The position numbers and the translations under genes were made by a program. DNA of 64,000 nucleotides from Catenulispora yoronensis. Its GTDB lineage: Bacteria; Actinomycetota; Actinomycetes; Streptomycetales; Catenulisporaceae. Of this stretch, positions 17,460-26,950 are shown one piece after another. Location: contig NZ_BAAAQN010000029.1 of the NCBI RefSeq assembly GCF_039531695.1, positions 1-64,000 on the forward strand, read 5' to 3'. The notes under the pieces are model-generated. The model saw nothing but the letters and a program-made list of their open reading frames with translations, was not told where the DNA came from and did not search any database. Numbering within the stretch: position 1 is the first letter of the stretch; each line of letters starts with the position of its first letter.

Positions 17460-17489
17460 CGGCGCCGCCCCGAGCCCGGGACGGCGCCG
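17460..17489 (-). terminator. pyk terminator hairpin
   Basis: CGGCGCCG at 17460-17467 pairs with CGGCGCCG at 17482-17489, extended by CCCG/CGGG. It lies 57 bp beyond the pyk stop on the minus strand, a likely intrinsic terminator without a strong U-tract. Confidence 0.65.
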
Positions 17490-17545
17490 CCGCGCGCAAC
17501 TGCCTGCTGGTACCTACTACTGGTGGTTCCTCAAGCTGGTGGTTC

Positions 17546-19030
17546 CTACTGCTCCGGGGCCCGGTAGGCCGCGGCCGCGCCGCCGATGGCGTCGCCGACC
17601 CGGTGCACGCGCACCGCGTTGGTGGAGCCGGGGATCCCGGGCGGGGAGCCGGCGATGATGACGACGGTGTCGCCCGGCTTGCACAGCTCCAGGTTCAGCA
17701 GCTCGGTGTCGACCTGGCGCACCATCTCGTCGGTGTGCTCGACCTCGGGGCTGCAGAAGGTGCGGACCCCCCAGCTCAGGGCGAGCTGGTTGCGGGTCTC
17801 GGTGTGCGGGGTGAAGGCCAGCACCGGGGTCGGCGGCCGGTAGCGGGACAGCCGGCGGGCGGTGTCGCCGCTCTCGGTGAAGGCCACCAGGTACTTGGCG
17901 TAGAGGTTCTCACCCAGCTCGGCGGCCGCGCGGGCGACCGCGCCGCCCTTGGTGCGGGGCTTGCTCAGGGCCGGCTTCAGGCCGGCGGCCAGGGTCTCCT
18001 CCTCGGCCGCGACGATGATCCGGGCCATGGTCTCCACGGTCTGCACCGCGTAGGCGCCGACCGAGGTCTCGCCGGAGAGCATCAGCGCGTCGGTGCCGTC
18101 CAGCACCGCGTTGGCCACGTCGGAGGCCTCGGCCCGGGTGGGCCGGGAGTTGGTGATCATCGAGTCCAGCATCTGGGTGGCGACGATCACCGGCTTGGCG
18201 TTGCGGCGGGCCAGGGTGACGCAGCGCTTCTGCACCATCGGCACCTGCTCCAGCGGGAGCTCCACGCCGAGGTCGCCGCGGGCCACCATGATCGCGTCGA
18301 AGGCGTCGACGATGGCGTCCAGGTTGGCCACCGCCTGCGGCTTCTCGACCTTGGCGATCACCGGCACCCGGCGCCCGACCTCGTCCATGATCTCGTGGAC
18401 CCGCTCGATGTCGACGGCGTCGCGCACGAAGGACAGCGCGATCATGTCGGCCAGCACGCCGGGGTTGCCGTAGCCGGGGGCCGGCGCGCCCAGGGCCCAG
18501 CGCAGGTCCATCTCGTCCTTCTCGGACAGCGCCGGGACCGAGACCGCCACGCCGGGCAGGTTCAGGCCCTTGCTGTTGGAGATCGGGCCGCCCTCGATGA
18601 CCCGGGTCACCACGTCGGTGGCGTCGACCTTCACCACTTCCAGGCACAGCTTGCCGTCGTCGACCAGGATCCGGTCGCCGGGCTTGCAGTCGCCGGGCAG
18701 CCCCTTGTAGGTGGTGCTGCACATGGTGGCGTCGCCGGGCACGTCGTTGACCGTGATGGTGAACTCGGCGCCGTTGGCCAGGAACTCCTTGCCGTTGGCG
18801 AAGGTCCCCAGGCGGATCTTCGGACCCTGGAGGTCGACCAGCACGCCGATGGCCTGGCCGCTGCTCGCGGCCACCTGGCGGACGTTGTGATAGCGCTCCT
18901 CGTGGTCCTCGTACGAACCGTGGGAGAGATTCAGGCGGGCCACGTTCATGCCGGCTCCGACCAAAGCAGTGATCTGCTCAAGGGTTCCGGCGGACGGGCC
19001 CAGGGTACAAACGATTTTCGCGCGGCGCAT
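17546..19030 (-). CDS. pyk: pyruvate kinase
   Basis: 494 aa from ATG 19030, with AAGG upstream; GTG 19036 is an alternative. Converts phosphoenolpyruvate and ADP to pyruvate and ATP. N-terminal KIVCTLGPSAG, substrate/metal segment ARLNLSHGSYEDH, catalytic Lys region VIAKVEKPQAVANLD, metal-binding MVARGDLGVELPLEQVP, and KPVIVATQMLDSMI are all intact. The C-terminal regulatory domain (about 350-475) is complete, with ESGDTARRLSRYRP. Single-gene unit between its terminator at 17460-17489 and the divergent DUF4190 gene. Confidence 0.97.
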   Translation of the reverse strand: MRRAKIVCTLGPSAGTLEQITALVGAGMNVARLNLSHGSYEDHEERYHNVRQVAASSGQAIGVLVDLQGPKIRLGTFANGKEFLANGAEFTITVNDVPGDATMCSTTYKGLPGDCKPGDRILVDDGKLCLEVVKVDATDVVTRVIEGGPISNSKGLNLPGVAVSVPALSEKDEMDLRWALGAPAPGYGNPGVLADMIALSFVRDAVDIERVHEIMDEVGRRVPVIAKVEKPQAVANLDAIVDAFDAIMVARGDLGVELPLEQVPMVQKRCVTLARRNAKPVIVATQMLDSMITNSRPTRAEASDVANAVLDGTDALMLSGETSVGAYAVQTVETMARIIVAAEEETLAAGLKPALSKPRTKGGAVARAAAELGENLYAKYLVAFTESGDTARRLSRYRPPTPVLAFTPHTETRNQLALSWGVRTFCSPEVEHTDEMVRQVDTELLNLELCKPGDTVVIIAGSPPGIPGSTNAVRVHRVGDAIGGAAAAYRAPEQ

Positions 19031-19168
19031 GCCCACTACCTTATGTCCTACTCGTTAGTAGCTTTTTCGGGTCTGACAAGTTCTCCCGGCGGAAAAGACA
19101 ACTTTCCGCCGCTGTTCACCGTGTGTCTGCGAGCCGGGAACCGGTGGTAACCGAGACAATTGGCGTCC

Positions 19169-19720
19169 ATGACCACAACTCCTCCCCCGGAGCCTGCGGA
19201 AACCCCGGACAACCCGGACGATCCGGGGCCGACGCCGCGTCCGACGACGCCGGACCGGCCGGCGGAGCCGGAGGCTGCCCCGCAGCCCACCCAGTCCTCA
19301 CCTGCGCAGTACGGGCAGTACGGGCAGTACGGTCGGCCGGACCAGCCGGACCAGCCAGGCCCGCCGGCCGAGCAGTACCCGGCGCCGGGCCAGTACGCCC
19401 AGTATCCGCCTCCGCCTCCGCTGCCGCCGGATTCTCATCCCACCGGCCCCAACGGCCCCGGATACGATTACGGCGCCTACGGAGCGCCCCCGGTCCAGCC
19501 CCGCAACGGCATGGGGGTGGCCGCGCTGGTGCTGGGCGTCATCGGCTTCCTGATCGGCCCGTGCAGCATCCTGGCCATCGTCTTCGGCCGGATCGGGCTG
19601 ACCCGCGTCGCCCGGGGCGAGGCGAACAACCGGGGCGTGGCCCAGGCCGGGTTCGTCCTGGGCATCGTGACGCTGGTGCTGTGGATCCTGGGTCTGGTCC
19701 TGCTCGCGAACCGGAGCTGA
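19169..19720 (+). CDS. DUF4190-domain membrane protein
   Basis: 183 aa from ATG 19169 (an in-frame TTG at 19160 is less likely). The first ~110 residues are Pro/Gln/Tyr-rich with QYGQYGQYG and QYPAPGQYAQY repeats, typical of disordered cytoplasmic tails in actinobacterial envelope proteins. The C-terminal ~75 residues hold two hydrophobic segments (VAALVLGVIGFLIGPCSIL and AGFVLGIVTLVLWILGLVLL) around GRIGLTRVARGEANNRGVAQ, the DUF4190 pattern. Function unknown. Confidence 0.88.
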   Translation: MTTTPPPEPAETPDNPDDPGPTPRPTTPDRPAEPEAAPQPTQSSPAQYGQYGQYGRPDQPDQPGPPAEQYPAPGQYAQYPPPPPLPPDSHPTGPNGPGYDYGAYGAPPVQPRNGMGVAALVLGVIGFLIGPCSILAIVFGRIGLTRVARGEANNRGVAQAGFVLGIVTLVLWILGLVLLANRS

Positions 19721-19755
19721 AACCCAGGAGAACGGAACACCGACAAGCGGCGCGG

Positions 19756-19785
19756 CCGCCCCGGACGGTGTCACCGTCGGGGCGG
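19756..19785 (+). terminator. hairpin terminator after DUF4190 gene
   Basis: CCGCCCCGGACGGTG (19756-19770) pairs with CACCGTCGGGGCGG (19772-19785) with one bulged G. It lies between the convergent DUF4190 and gltD genes, and GC-rich inverted sequence continues to about 19818. Confidence 0.8.
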
Positions 19786-19818
19786 GGGCGCCCCCGGCGG
19801 GGCCCCCCGCCCCCCCGT

Positions 19819-21279
19819 TCACACCGTCACCGGCCGCGCGGTCGGCGGGATCGGCTTGGGCAACGTGGAGGATCCGCTGAGGTAGGCGTCCACCGAGCTG
19901 GCCGCCGAGCGGCCCTCGGCGATCGCCCAGACGATCAGCGACTGCCCGCGTCCGGCGTCGCCGGCCACGAACACGCCCGGCACGTTGGTGGCGTACTCGC
20001 CGTCGCGGGCGATGTTCCCGCGCTCGTCGAGCGCCAGCCCGAGCTGGTCGATCAGGCCGTTGCCGCGCTCGGGGCCGACGAAGCCCATGGCCAGCAGCAC
20101 CAGGTCGGCCGGGATCTCGCGCTCGGTGCCCGGGACCGGGACCGGGCGTCCGCCCTCGAACCGCACCTCGGTCAGCCGCAGGGCCTGGACCCGGCCGTTC
20201 TCGTCGCCGACGAACTCGGTGGTGGAGACCGCGTAGAGGCGCTCGCCGTTCTCCTCGTGCGCCGAGGCCACCCGGAAGATCATCGGGTAGGTGGGCCAGG
20301 GCTGGCCGGCCGGCCGGTCCTCGGTGGGCCGCGGCATGATCTCCAGCTGCGTCACCGAGGCCGCGCCCTGCCGGGTCGCGGTGCCCAGGCAGTCCGCGCC
20401 GGTGTCGCCGCCGCCGATCACCACCACGTGCTTGCCGAACGCGTCGATCGGCGCGGTCAGGTAGTCGCCCTCGCAGGTCTTGTTCGCGTACGGCAGGTAG
20501 TCCATCGCCTGGTGCACGCCGGCCAGGTCGCGGCCGGGCACCTCCAGGTCGCGGGCCTTGGTCGCGCCGACCGCCAGCACGATCGCGTCGTACCGGGCCA
20601 GCAGCGCGTCGCCGGTCAGGTCCACGCCGATGTGCATGCCGGGGCGGAACTTCGTGCCCTCGGCCCGCATCTGCTCCACCCGGCGGTTCAGGTGGCGCTT
20701 CTCCATCTTGAACTCGGGGATGCCGTAGCGCAGCAGGCCGCCGATCCGGTCGGCGCGCTCGTACACCGCCACCGTGTGCCCGGCCCGGGTGAGCTGCTGC
20801 GCGGCGGCCAGCCCGGCCGGGCCGGAGCCGATCACCGCGACCGTGCGGCCGGACAGGCGCTCCGGCGGCAGCGGGGTGACGGTGCCGTCCTCCCAGGCCC
20901 GGTCGATGATCGAGACCTCGACGTTCTTGATGGTCACCGCGGGCTGGTTGATGCCCAGCACGCAGGCGGTCTCGCAGGGCGCCGGGCACAGCCGCCCGGT
21001 GAACTCCGGGAAGTTGTTGGTGGCGTGCAGCCGGTCGGCGGCCGCCTCCCAGTCGCCCTTCCACACCAGGTCGTTCCACTCCGGGATGATGTTCCCCAGC
21101 GGGCAGCCGTTGTGGCAGAAGGGGATCCCGCAGTCCATGCACCGGCCGGCCTGCTTGCTGATGATCGGCAGCAGGGCGCCCGGGGGGTACACCTCCTTCC
21201 AGTCCTGGACGCGCTCGGCGACCGGACGGCGCTCGGGGTGCTGCTGCGGGGTCGTCAGGAAACCACGGGGGTCAGCCAC
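19819..21279 (-). CDS. gltD: glutamate synthase (NADPH) small subunit
   Basis: 486 aa from a GTG start overlapping the gltB stop by 8 bp. Supplies electrons from NADPH to the large subunit for glutamate formation. The N-terminal iron-sulfur region has CMDCGIPFCHNGCPLGN and, further on, CPAPCETAC; the FAD site is VIGSGPAGLAAAQQL; the NADPH site is VVIGGGDTGADCLGTATRQG; and a second FAD motif lies in GVFVAGDAGRGQSL. Length is normal. Translationally coupled to gltB; ends before the terminator at 19756-19785. Confidence 0.96.
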   Translation of the reverse strand: MADPRGFLTTPQQHPERRPVAERVQDWKEVYPPGALLPIISKQAGRCMDCGIPFCHNGCPLGNIIPEWNDLVWKGDWEAAADRLHATNNFPEFTGRLCPAPCETACVLGINQPAVTIKNVEVSIIDRAWEDGTVTPLPPERLSGRTVAVIGSGPAGLAAAQQLTRAGHTVAVYERADRIGGLLRYGIPEFKMEKRHLNRRVEQMRAEGTKFRPGMHIGVDLTGDALLARYDAIVLAVGATKARDLEVPGRDLAGVHQAMDYLPYANKTCEGDYLTAPIDAFGKHVVVIGGGDTGADCLGTATRQGAASVTQLEIMPRPTEDRPAGQPWPTYPMIFRVASAHEENGERLYAVSTTEFVGDENGRVQALRLTEVRFEGGRPVPVPGTEREIPADLVLLAMGFVGPERGNGLIDQLGLALDERGNIARDGEYATNVPGVFVAGDAGRGQSLIVWAIAEGRSAASSVDAYLSGSSTLPKPIPPTARPVTV

Positions 21280-24200
21280 GGGTGGCCTCCATGATCTTGT
21301 CGAGGGTCTGCGCTTCGGACAGGCCCGCGGCCTGGGCCGCGGCGCGGGCGGTGAGCACCCGCTTGTAATCGACCGGCATGATCTTGGCGAACCGGCCGAC
21401 GTGCGCGGCCCAGTCGGCCAGCAGCGTCTCGGCGACGGTGGAGCCGGTCTCCTCCAGGTGCTCCTGCACCAGGGCGTGCAACAACGCGCGATCCTCGGCG
21501 TCCAGCGCCTCGACGTTGACCATCTCCGGGTTGACCCGGGCCACCTTCAGGTCCAGCACGTACGCGGTGCCGCCGCTCATGCCGGCCGCCAGGTTGCGGC
21601 CGTGGTCGCCGAGGATGACGACGGTGCCGCCGGTCATGTACTCCAGCGCGTGGTCGCCCACGCCCTCCACGACCGCGGTGGCGCCGGAGTTGCGGACGCA
21701 GAACCGCTCGCCGACGGTGCCGCGCAGGTGCACGCGGCCGCTGGTGGCGCCATAGGCGATGACGTTGCCGGCGATGACGTTGGTCGCGGCGGCGTCGTTG
21801 ATGCTCGCGGCGTCCCGGTGCGGGCGGACCACGATCCGGCCGCCGGACAGGCCCTTGCCGACGTAGTCGTTGGCGTCGCCCTCCAGCCGCAGGGTGATGC
21901 CCGGGGCCAGGAAGGCCCCGAAGGAGTTGCCCGCCGAGCCCACGAAGGTGAGGTCGATGGTGCCCTCCGGCAGGCCCTCGCCGCGGTGGGCCTTGACCAC
22001 CTCGTGCGAGAGCATCGTGCCCACGGTGCGGTTGACGTTGCGGATCTCGAACTGGGCCCGCACCGGCTCGCCGGTGGCGATGGCCGGCTGCGCGACCTCG
22101 ATCAGGCGGTGGTCCAGGGCCTTGTCCAGGCCGTGGTCCTGCTCCCGGGTGCGGTGCAGCGCGGTGCCCTCGGGCAGCGCCGGCACGTGCAGCAGCGGGC
22201 TCAGGTCCAGGCCGGAGGCCTTCCAGTGGGCCACCGCCGCGGCGGTGTCGAGCAGTTCGGCGTGGCCGATGGCCTCCTGGATCGAGCGGAAGCCCAGGGC
22301 CGCCAGGTGCTCGCGCACCTCCTCGGCCAGGTACTCGAAGAAGGTGACGACGAACTCCGGCTTGCCGGTGAACCGGGCGCGCAGCTCGGGGTTCTGGGTG
22401 GCGACGCCGACCGGACAGGTGTCCAGGTGGCAGACCCGCATCATGACGCAGCCGGAGACCACCAGCGGAGCGGTGGCGAAGCCGTACTCCTCGGCGCCGA
22501 GCAGCGCCGCGATCAGCACGTCCCGGCCGGTCTTGAGCTGGCCGTCGGTCTGCACCACGATCCGGTCGCGCAGGCCGTTGAGCAGCAGCGTCTGCTGGGT
22601 CTCGGCCAGGCCGAGCTCCCAGGGCGCGCCGGCGTGCTTGAGCGAGGTCAGCGGGCTGGCGCCGGTACCGCCGTCGTGGCCGGAGATCAGCACCACGTCG
22701 GCGTGCGCCTTGGAGACGCCGGCCGCGACCGTGCCCACCCCGACCTCGGCCACCAGCTTGACGTGCACGCGCGCGTCCCGGTTGGCGTTCTTGAGGTCGT
22801 GGATCAGCTGGGCCAGGTCCTCGATGGAGTAGATGTCGTGGTGCGGCGGCGGGGAGATCAGGCCCACGCCGGGGGTGGAGTGCCGGGTCTTGGCCACCCA
22901 GGGGTAGACCTTGTGGCCGGGCAGCTGGCCGCCCTCGCCGGGCTTGGCGCCCTGGGCCATCTTGATCTGGATGTCCTGGGCCTGGGCCAGGTACTCGGCG
23001 GTGACGCCGAACCGGCCGGAGGCGACCTGCTTGATCGCGCTGCGGCGCTCGGGGTCGCGCAGCCGCTCGACGTCCTCGCCGCCCTCGCCGGTGTTGGACT
23101 TGGCGCCCAGCCGGTTCATGGCGATGGCCAGGGTCTGGTGCGCCTCGGCGGAGATCGAGCCGTAGGACATGGCGCCGGTGGAGAACCGCTTGACGATCTC
23201 CGAGACCGGCTCCACCTCCTCGATCGGGACCGGGGGGCGCTCACCGTGCTTGACCCGGAACAGGCCGCGCAGCGTCATCAGCCGCTCGGACTGCTCGTCG
23301 ATCCGCGAGGTGTACTGCTTGAAGATGTCGTAGCGCTTCTCGCGGGTGGAGTGCTGCAGGCGGAACACCGTGTCCGGGTCGAACAGGTGCGGCTCGCCCT
23401 CGCGGCGCCACTGGTACTCCCCGCCGATCTCCAGCCGGCGGTGCGCCAGCCGGGAGGTGCCGGCCTGCTTGGGGTAGGCGCGGGCGTGCCGGCGGGCGGT
23501 CTCCTCGGCCAGGGTCTCCAGGCCGACGCCGCCGAGCTTGCTGGTGGTGCCGGTGAAGTACTCGTCGACGACGTCCTGGGCCAGGCCGATGGCCTCGAAG
23601 ATCTGGGCGCCGCGGTAGGAGGCGACGGTGGAGATGCCCATCTTGGACATCACCTTCAGCACGCCCTTGCCCAGGGCCTTGATCAGGTTCCGGATCGCCT
23701 GCTCGGGCTCGACCAGGCCGAGCCGGCCGCTGGCCGCCATCTCCTCCACCGACTCCATGGCCAGGTAGGGGTTGACGACCGCGGCGCCGAAGCCGATCAG
23801 CAGCGCGACGTGGTGCACCTCGCGCACGTCGCCGGCCTCGACCACCAGGCCGACGTGGGTCCGGGTCTTCTCCCGGATCAGGTGGTGGTGCACCGCGGCG
23901 GTGAGCAGCAGCGAGGGGATCGGGGCGTGCTCGGCGTCGGAGTGCCGGTCGGAGAGCACGATGATCCGGGCGCCGCCGGCGATGGCCTTGGAGACCTCCT
24001 CGCGGATCTCCTCCAGCCGGGCGCGCAGCGCGGCGCCGCCGGAGGCGACCCGGTACAGGCCCGAGACGGTGACCGCGCGCAGGCCCGGCAGGTCGCCGTC
24101 GGCGTTGATGTGGATGAGCTTGGCGAGCTCGTCGTTGTCGATGACCGGGAAGGGCACCTCGACCTGCCGGCAGCTGGCCGCGGTGGGCTGCAGCAGGTTG

Positions 24201-25882
24201 CCCTCCGGGCCGATGGTGCTGGACAGGCTGGTGACCAGCTCCTCCCGGATGGCGTCCAGCGGCGGGTTGGTGACCTGCGCGAACAGCTGGGTGAAGTAGT
24301 CGAAGACCAGCCGCGGCTGGTCGGAGAGCACCGCGACCGGGGAGTCCGAGCCCATCGAGCCGATCGGCTCGGCGGCGGCCCGGGCCATCGGGGCCAGCAG
24401 CACCCGCAGCTCCTCCTCGGTGTAGCCGAAGGTCTGCTGGCGGCGGGTGACCGAGGCCCGGGTGTGCACGATGTGCTCGCGCTCGGGCAGCTTGTCGAGC
24501 TTGATCAGGCCGGCGTGCAGCCACTCGGCGTAGGGCTCGGCGGCGGCCAGCCCGGCCTTGATCTCCTCGTCCTCGACGATCCGGCCGGCGGCGGTGTCCA
24601 CCAGGAACATCCGGCCCGGCTGCAGCCGGCCCTTGCGGACCACGGCGGCCGGGTCGATGTCCAGGACGCCGAACTCCGAGGCCAGGACCACCAGGCCGTC
24701 GTCGGTGACCCAGTAGCGGGAGGGGCGCAGGCCGTTGCGGTCCAGCACCGCGCCGATCAGGGTGCCGTCGGAGAACACCATGTCGGCCGGGCCGTCCCAG
24801 GGCTCCATGAAGGTGGAGTGGAACTGGTAGAAGGCCCGCCGGGCGGCGTCCATCTCGCCGTGGTTCTCCCACGCCTCGGGGATCATCATCAGCACGGCGT
24901 GCGGCAGGCTGCGGCCGGACAGGTGCAGCAGCTCCAGCACCTCGTCGAAGGACGCCGAGTCCGAGGCGCCGGGGGTGCAGATCGGGAACAGCCGGTCCAG
25001 GTCGCCCTTGATCAGGTCGGAGTCCAGCTGGGACTCCCGGGCCCGCATCCAGTTGCGGTTGCCGACGACGGTGTTGATCTCGCCGTTGTGCGCCACGAAC
25101 CGGTAGGGGTGGGCCAGCGGCCAGGCCGGGAAGGTGTTGGTGCTGAACCGGGAGTGCACCAGGCCGATGGCGCTGGTCAGCCGCTCGTCCTGCAGGTCGA
25201 CGAAGAAGGTCTCCAGCTGGGCGGTGGTGAGCATGCCCTTGTAGACCAGGGTGCGGGAGGACAGCGAGGGGAAGTAGACCGTGGCGTCCCGCTCGGCGCG
25301 CTTGCGCAGCGCGAAGGCCAGCCGGTCCAGCTCGATGCCGGACTCGCCGTGCACGCCGGTGACGAACAACTGCCGGAACCGGGGCATGACGGAGAGCGCG
25401 CCGTTGCCGAGCCCCTCGGGGTTGGTCGGCAGGTCGCGCCAGCCGAGGATCGCCAGGTCCTCCTCGACGGCGATGGCCTCGACGCGGGCCTCGGCGGCTC
25501 GCGCCTCGTCGTCGTTGACGGGCAGGAACGCCAGACCCACGGCGTAGTGCCCGGCCGGAGGCAGGTCGAAACCCGATCCGCTCTCGGCCACCGCGGCGCG
25601 CAGGAACGCGTCCGGGACCTGCACCAGGATGCCCGCGCCGTCGCCGGTCGAGGGCTCGGCGCCGGAGGCGCCGCGGTGCTCCATGTTCACCAGGGCCTGC
25701 AGGGCCTGGGCGACGATCGCATGGGAGGGCACGCCGGTCAACGTCGCGACGAACGCGACACCGCAGGAATCCTTCTCCGCGCGCGGATCGTAGAGCCCCT
25801 GGGCCTGCGGCAACGCCGAAAACAGAGGTGTGGCGGGGGCTGCGGCGGCGGGGCGACCGAGCGGTATGGCGGGCAATGCCAT
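21272..25882 (-). CDS. gltB: glutamate synthase large subunit
   Basis: 1536 aa, normal length. Transfers the glutamine amide to 2-oxoglutarate. The N-terminal nucleophile Cys (in EKDSCGVAFV, about residue 40) follows a leader that would be removed to expose it. The glutamine amidotransferase domain, central domain, FMN-binding barrel (GEGGEDVERL, AKPGEGGQLPGHKV, SGHDGGTGASP) and 3Fe-4S cluster cysteines (CVMMRVCHLDTCPVG) are all present, followed by the C-terminal beta-helix GXGXG domain. GGAAGGA precedes ATG 25882. A candidate nitrogen-type operator lies about 70 bp upstream. Confidence 0.97.
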   Translation of the reverse strand: MALPAIPLGRPAAAAPATPLFSALPQAQGLYDPRAEKDSCGVAFVATLTGVPSHAIVAQALQALVNMEHRGASGAEPSTGDGAGILVQVPDAFLRAAVAESGSGFDLPPAGHYAVGLAFLPVNDDEARAAEARVEAIAVEEDLAILGWRDLPTNPEGLGNGALSVMPRFRQLFVTGVHGESGIELDRLAFALRKRAERDATVYFPSLSSRTLVYKGMLTTAQLETFFVDLQDERLTSAIGLVHSRFSTNTFPAWPLAHPYRFVAHNGEINTVVGNRNWMRARESQLDSDLIKGDLDRLFPICTPGASDSASFDEVLELLHLSGRSLPHAVLMMIPEAWENHGEMDAARRAFYQFHSTFMEPWDGPADMVFSDGTLIGAVLDRNGLRPSRYWVTDDGLVVLASEFGVLDIDPAAVVRKGRLQPGRMFLVDTAAGRIVEDEEIKAGLAAAEPYAEWLHAGLIKLDKLPEREHIVHTRASVTRRQQTFGYTEEELRVLLAPMARAAAEPIGSMGSDSPVAVLSDQPRLVFDYFTQLFAQVTNPPLDAIREELVTSLSSTIGPEGNLLQPTAASCRQVEVPFPVIDNDELAKLIHINADGDLPGLRAVTVSGLYRVASGGAALRARLEEIREEVSKAIAGGARIIVLSDRHSDAEHAPIPSLLLTAAVHHHLIREKTRTHVGLVVEAGDVREVHHVALLIGFGAAVVNPYLAMESVEEMAASGRLGLVEPEQAIRNLIKALGKGVLKVMSKMGISTVASYRGAQIFEAIGLAQDVVDEYFTGTTSKLGGVGLETLAEETARRHARAYPKQAGTSRLAHRRLEIGGEYQWRREGEPHLFDPDTVFRLQHSTREKRYDIFKQYTSRIDEQSERLMTLRGLFRVKHGERPPVPIEEVEPVSEIVKRFSTGAMSYGSISAEAHQTLAIAMNRLGAKSNTGEGGEDVERLRDPERRSAIKQVASGRFGVTAEYLAQAQDIQIKMAQGAKPGEGGQLPGHKVYPWVAKTRHSTPGVGLISPPPHHDIYSIEDLAQLIHDLKNANRDARVHVKLVAEVGVGTVAAGVSKAHADVVLISGHDGGTGASPLTSLKHAGAPWELGLAETQQTLLLNGLRDRIVVQTDGQLKTGRDVLIAALLGAEEYGFATAPLVVSGCVMMRVCHLDTCPVGVATQNPELRARFTGKPEFVVTFFEYLAEEVREHLAALGFRSIQEAIGHAELLDTAAAVAHWKASGLDLSPLLHVPALPEGTALHRTREQDHGLDKALDHRLIEVAQPAIATGEPVRAQFEIRNVNRTVGTMLSHEVVKAHRGEGLPEGTIDLTFVGSAGNSFGAFLAPGITLRLEGDANDYVGKGLSGGRIVVRPHRDAASINDAAATNVIAGNVIAYGATSGRVHLRGTVGERFCVRNSGATAVVEGVGDHALEYMTGGTVVILGDHGRNLAAGMSGGTAYVLDLKVARVNPEMVNVEALDAEDRALLHALVQEHLEETGSTVAETLLADWAAHVGRFAKIMPVDYKRVLTARAAAQAAGLSEAQTLDKIMEATRG

Positions 25883-26251
25883 GGGCTGTCCTTCCGTCGT
25901 GTCTATGGCACGGCGGGACGTCGTTGGCCCTTGCGCGATCTCGATCAGGTGTAAACAGAGGTTACAACATGGTGGGGCGGGTGGGGAGTGGACTATCTCA
26001 CACTCCGGGACGGGCCATCCCGGAATGCGTTCCAGATCGTGAGATGCGCGCGGGGGTTCCGTCGTGAGGGGTGGGGAATTCGGGGCTGCGCGGGTGGTTG
26101 AACCCGATTTGATGCCATAGGCCGATCGGGGGTCGGTGGGGAGTCGGTGGGGCGCGGACGGATTGCGTCGGGGAGATTTCGCGATGCCACCAGGATCCCC
26201 CGCGATGACCTGCGCGGCATCCCGGGACCGACATCCGGCGGAGTGTGTTCC
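25883..26251. promoter_or_regulatory. gltB upstream region with two inverted repeats
   Basis: 369 bp without a supportable gene. TGTAA (25950-25954) and TTACA (25962-25966) form an inverted repeat with a 7-bp spacer. Read on the gltB strand it gives GTAAC...TTACA, reminiscent of GlnR-type nitrogen boxes but not an exact match. Further out, ATCTCAC (25995-26001) and GTGAGAT (26039-26045) enclose a second inverted repeat TCCGGGA/TCCCGGA (26004-26024), forming a nested palindrome that may be a terminator for padR or an operator. Confidence 0.5.
25950..25966 (-). promoter_or_regulatory. candidate operator TGTAA-N7-TTACA upstream of gltB
   Basis: A 5-bp inverted repeat 68-84 bp upstream of the gltB start, set in A/T-rich sequence that stands out from its surroundings. 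GlnR control of gltBD would make biological sense. The match to the GlnR consensus is partial, so the regulator is unproven. Confidence 0.4.
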
Positions 26252-26788
26252 TCAGCCGGCGGCTTCCAGCTCGGCGATCGCCGCGTCGAGCCATTCCCGC
26301 TCGGCCTTGCTGGTCGCGCGTGCGATTTGCGTCATACCGCGCTGGAACAGGGTCGGGGCATTCTCCACCCGGACCGGCTTCCCGTCCTGGTCGAAGAAGA
26401 AGGCGACGTTGGGCGCGGTGAGGAAGTCCAGCCGGCGGCGCAGGACCGCGGCCTGGGCCTCGGGGTCCTCCAGTCGGTGGAGGAAGGCCAGCAGGGTGAA
26501 GTAGCGGTTGCGGTCGGTGATCTCGGTCTGGGTGGGCTCGCGCAGCCGGCGGTCGAGCTCCTCGCGGCCGGCCGCGGTGAGGGTGAGCACCTGCCGGGGG
26601 GCGGCGCCGGAGCCGGGCTCGGGACGGCGCTCGACGAAGCCCTTGGCCTCCAGCCGCGCGATGGCCGGGTACAGCGCGCCGTCGCTGACCGGTTTGACGT
26701 GCCCGGTCAGGCCGGTGATCCGGTCTTTGAGCTGGTAGCCGTGGAGGGGTTCGTCGGCGAGGAAGCCGAGGATCGCCAGGGGCAGCAC
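26252..26788 (-). CDS. PadR-family transcriptional regulator
   Basis: 178 aa from GTG 26788, preceded by GGAAGGGA with 4-5 bp spacing. The N-terminal winged helix carries ILGFLADEPLHGYQLKDRI and the PadR hallmark LYPAIARLEAKGFVERR; the C-terminal part (about 100-178) is a helical dimerisation region. PadR proteins are repressors released by toxic small molecules and often control an adjacent efflux gene. The divergent MATE transporter and the palindrome between them match that pattern. Confidence 0.9.
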   Translation of the reverse strand: MLPLAILGFLADEPLHGYQLKDRITGLTGHVKPVSDGALYPAIARLEAKGFVERRPEPGSGAAPRQVLTLTAAGREELDRRLREPTQTEITDRNRYFTLLAFLHRLEDPEAQAAVLRRRLDFLTAPNVAFFFDQDGKPVRVENAPTLFQRGMTQIARATSKAEREWLDAAIAELEAAG

Positions 26789-26859
26789 GGGGTCCCTTCC
26801 GTCGGTGGGGCGGGCGCGAGTTGCCCGGGCGCCCCGGCCCATGCTACCTCTTATCGAGC

Positions 26860-26912
26860 TACCTCGATTCGAGGTACAGCGCATCGAGGTACAGCGCATC
26901 GGGGTACAGCGA
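26860..26912. promoter_or_regulatory. palindrome and 15-bp repeats between padR and MATE genes
   Basis: A perfect palindrome TACCTCGA-T-TCGAGGTA at 26860-26876 is followed by iterations of ATCGAGGTACAGCGC: 26867-26882 (with one extra T), 26883-26897 and 26898-26912. A partial half-site TACCTC also lies at 26845-26850. The array occupies the centre of the 162-bp divergent promoter region, the expected place for PadR binding. Confidence 0.65.
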
Positions 26913-26950
26913 ATCGAGGGGATGGGGATGGGATGGAAACGGGGAGGGGC

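Noticed and set aside
17269..17499. Minus-strand frame of 76 codons through the 15-bp repeats
   Set aside because: It is open only because the unit is a multiple of 3; the peptide is RYWKL-type low complexity with no start signal.
20774..25954. 1726-codon open frame on the + strand opposite gltB/gltD
   Set aside because: It is the antisense shadow of gltB: Val/Gly/Leu/Gln/Asp-rich sequence typical of a reversed GC3-rich gene, with no domain, while gltB on the other strand has all its motifs.
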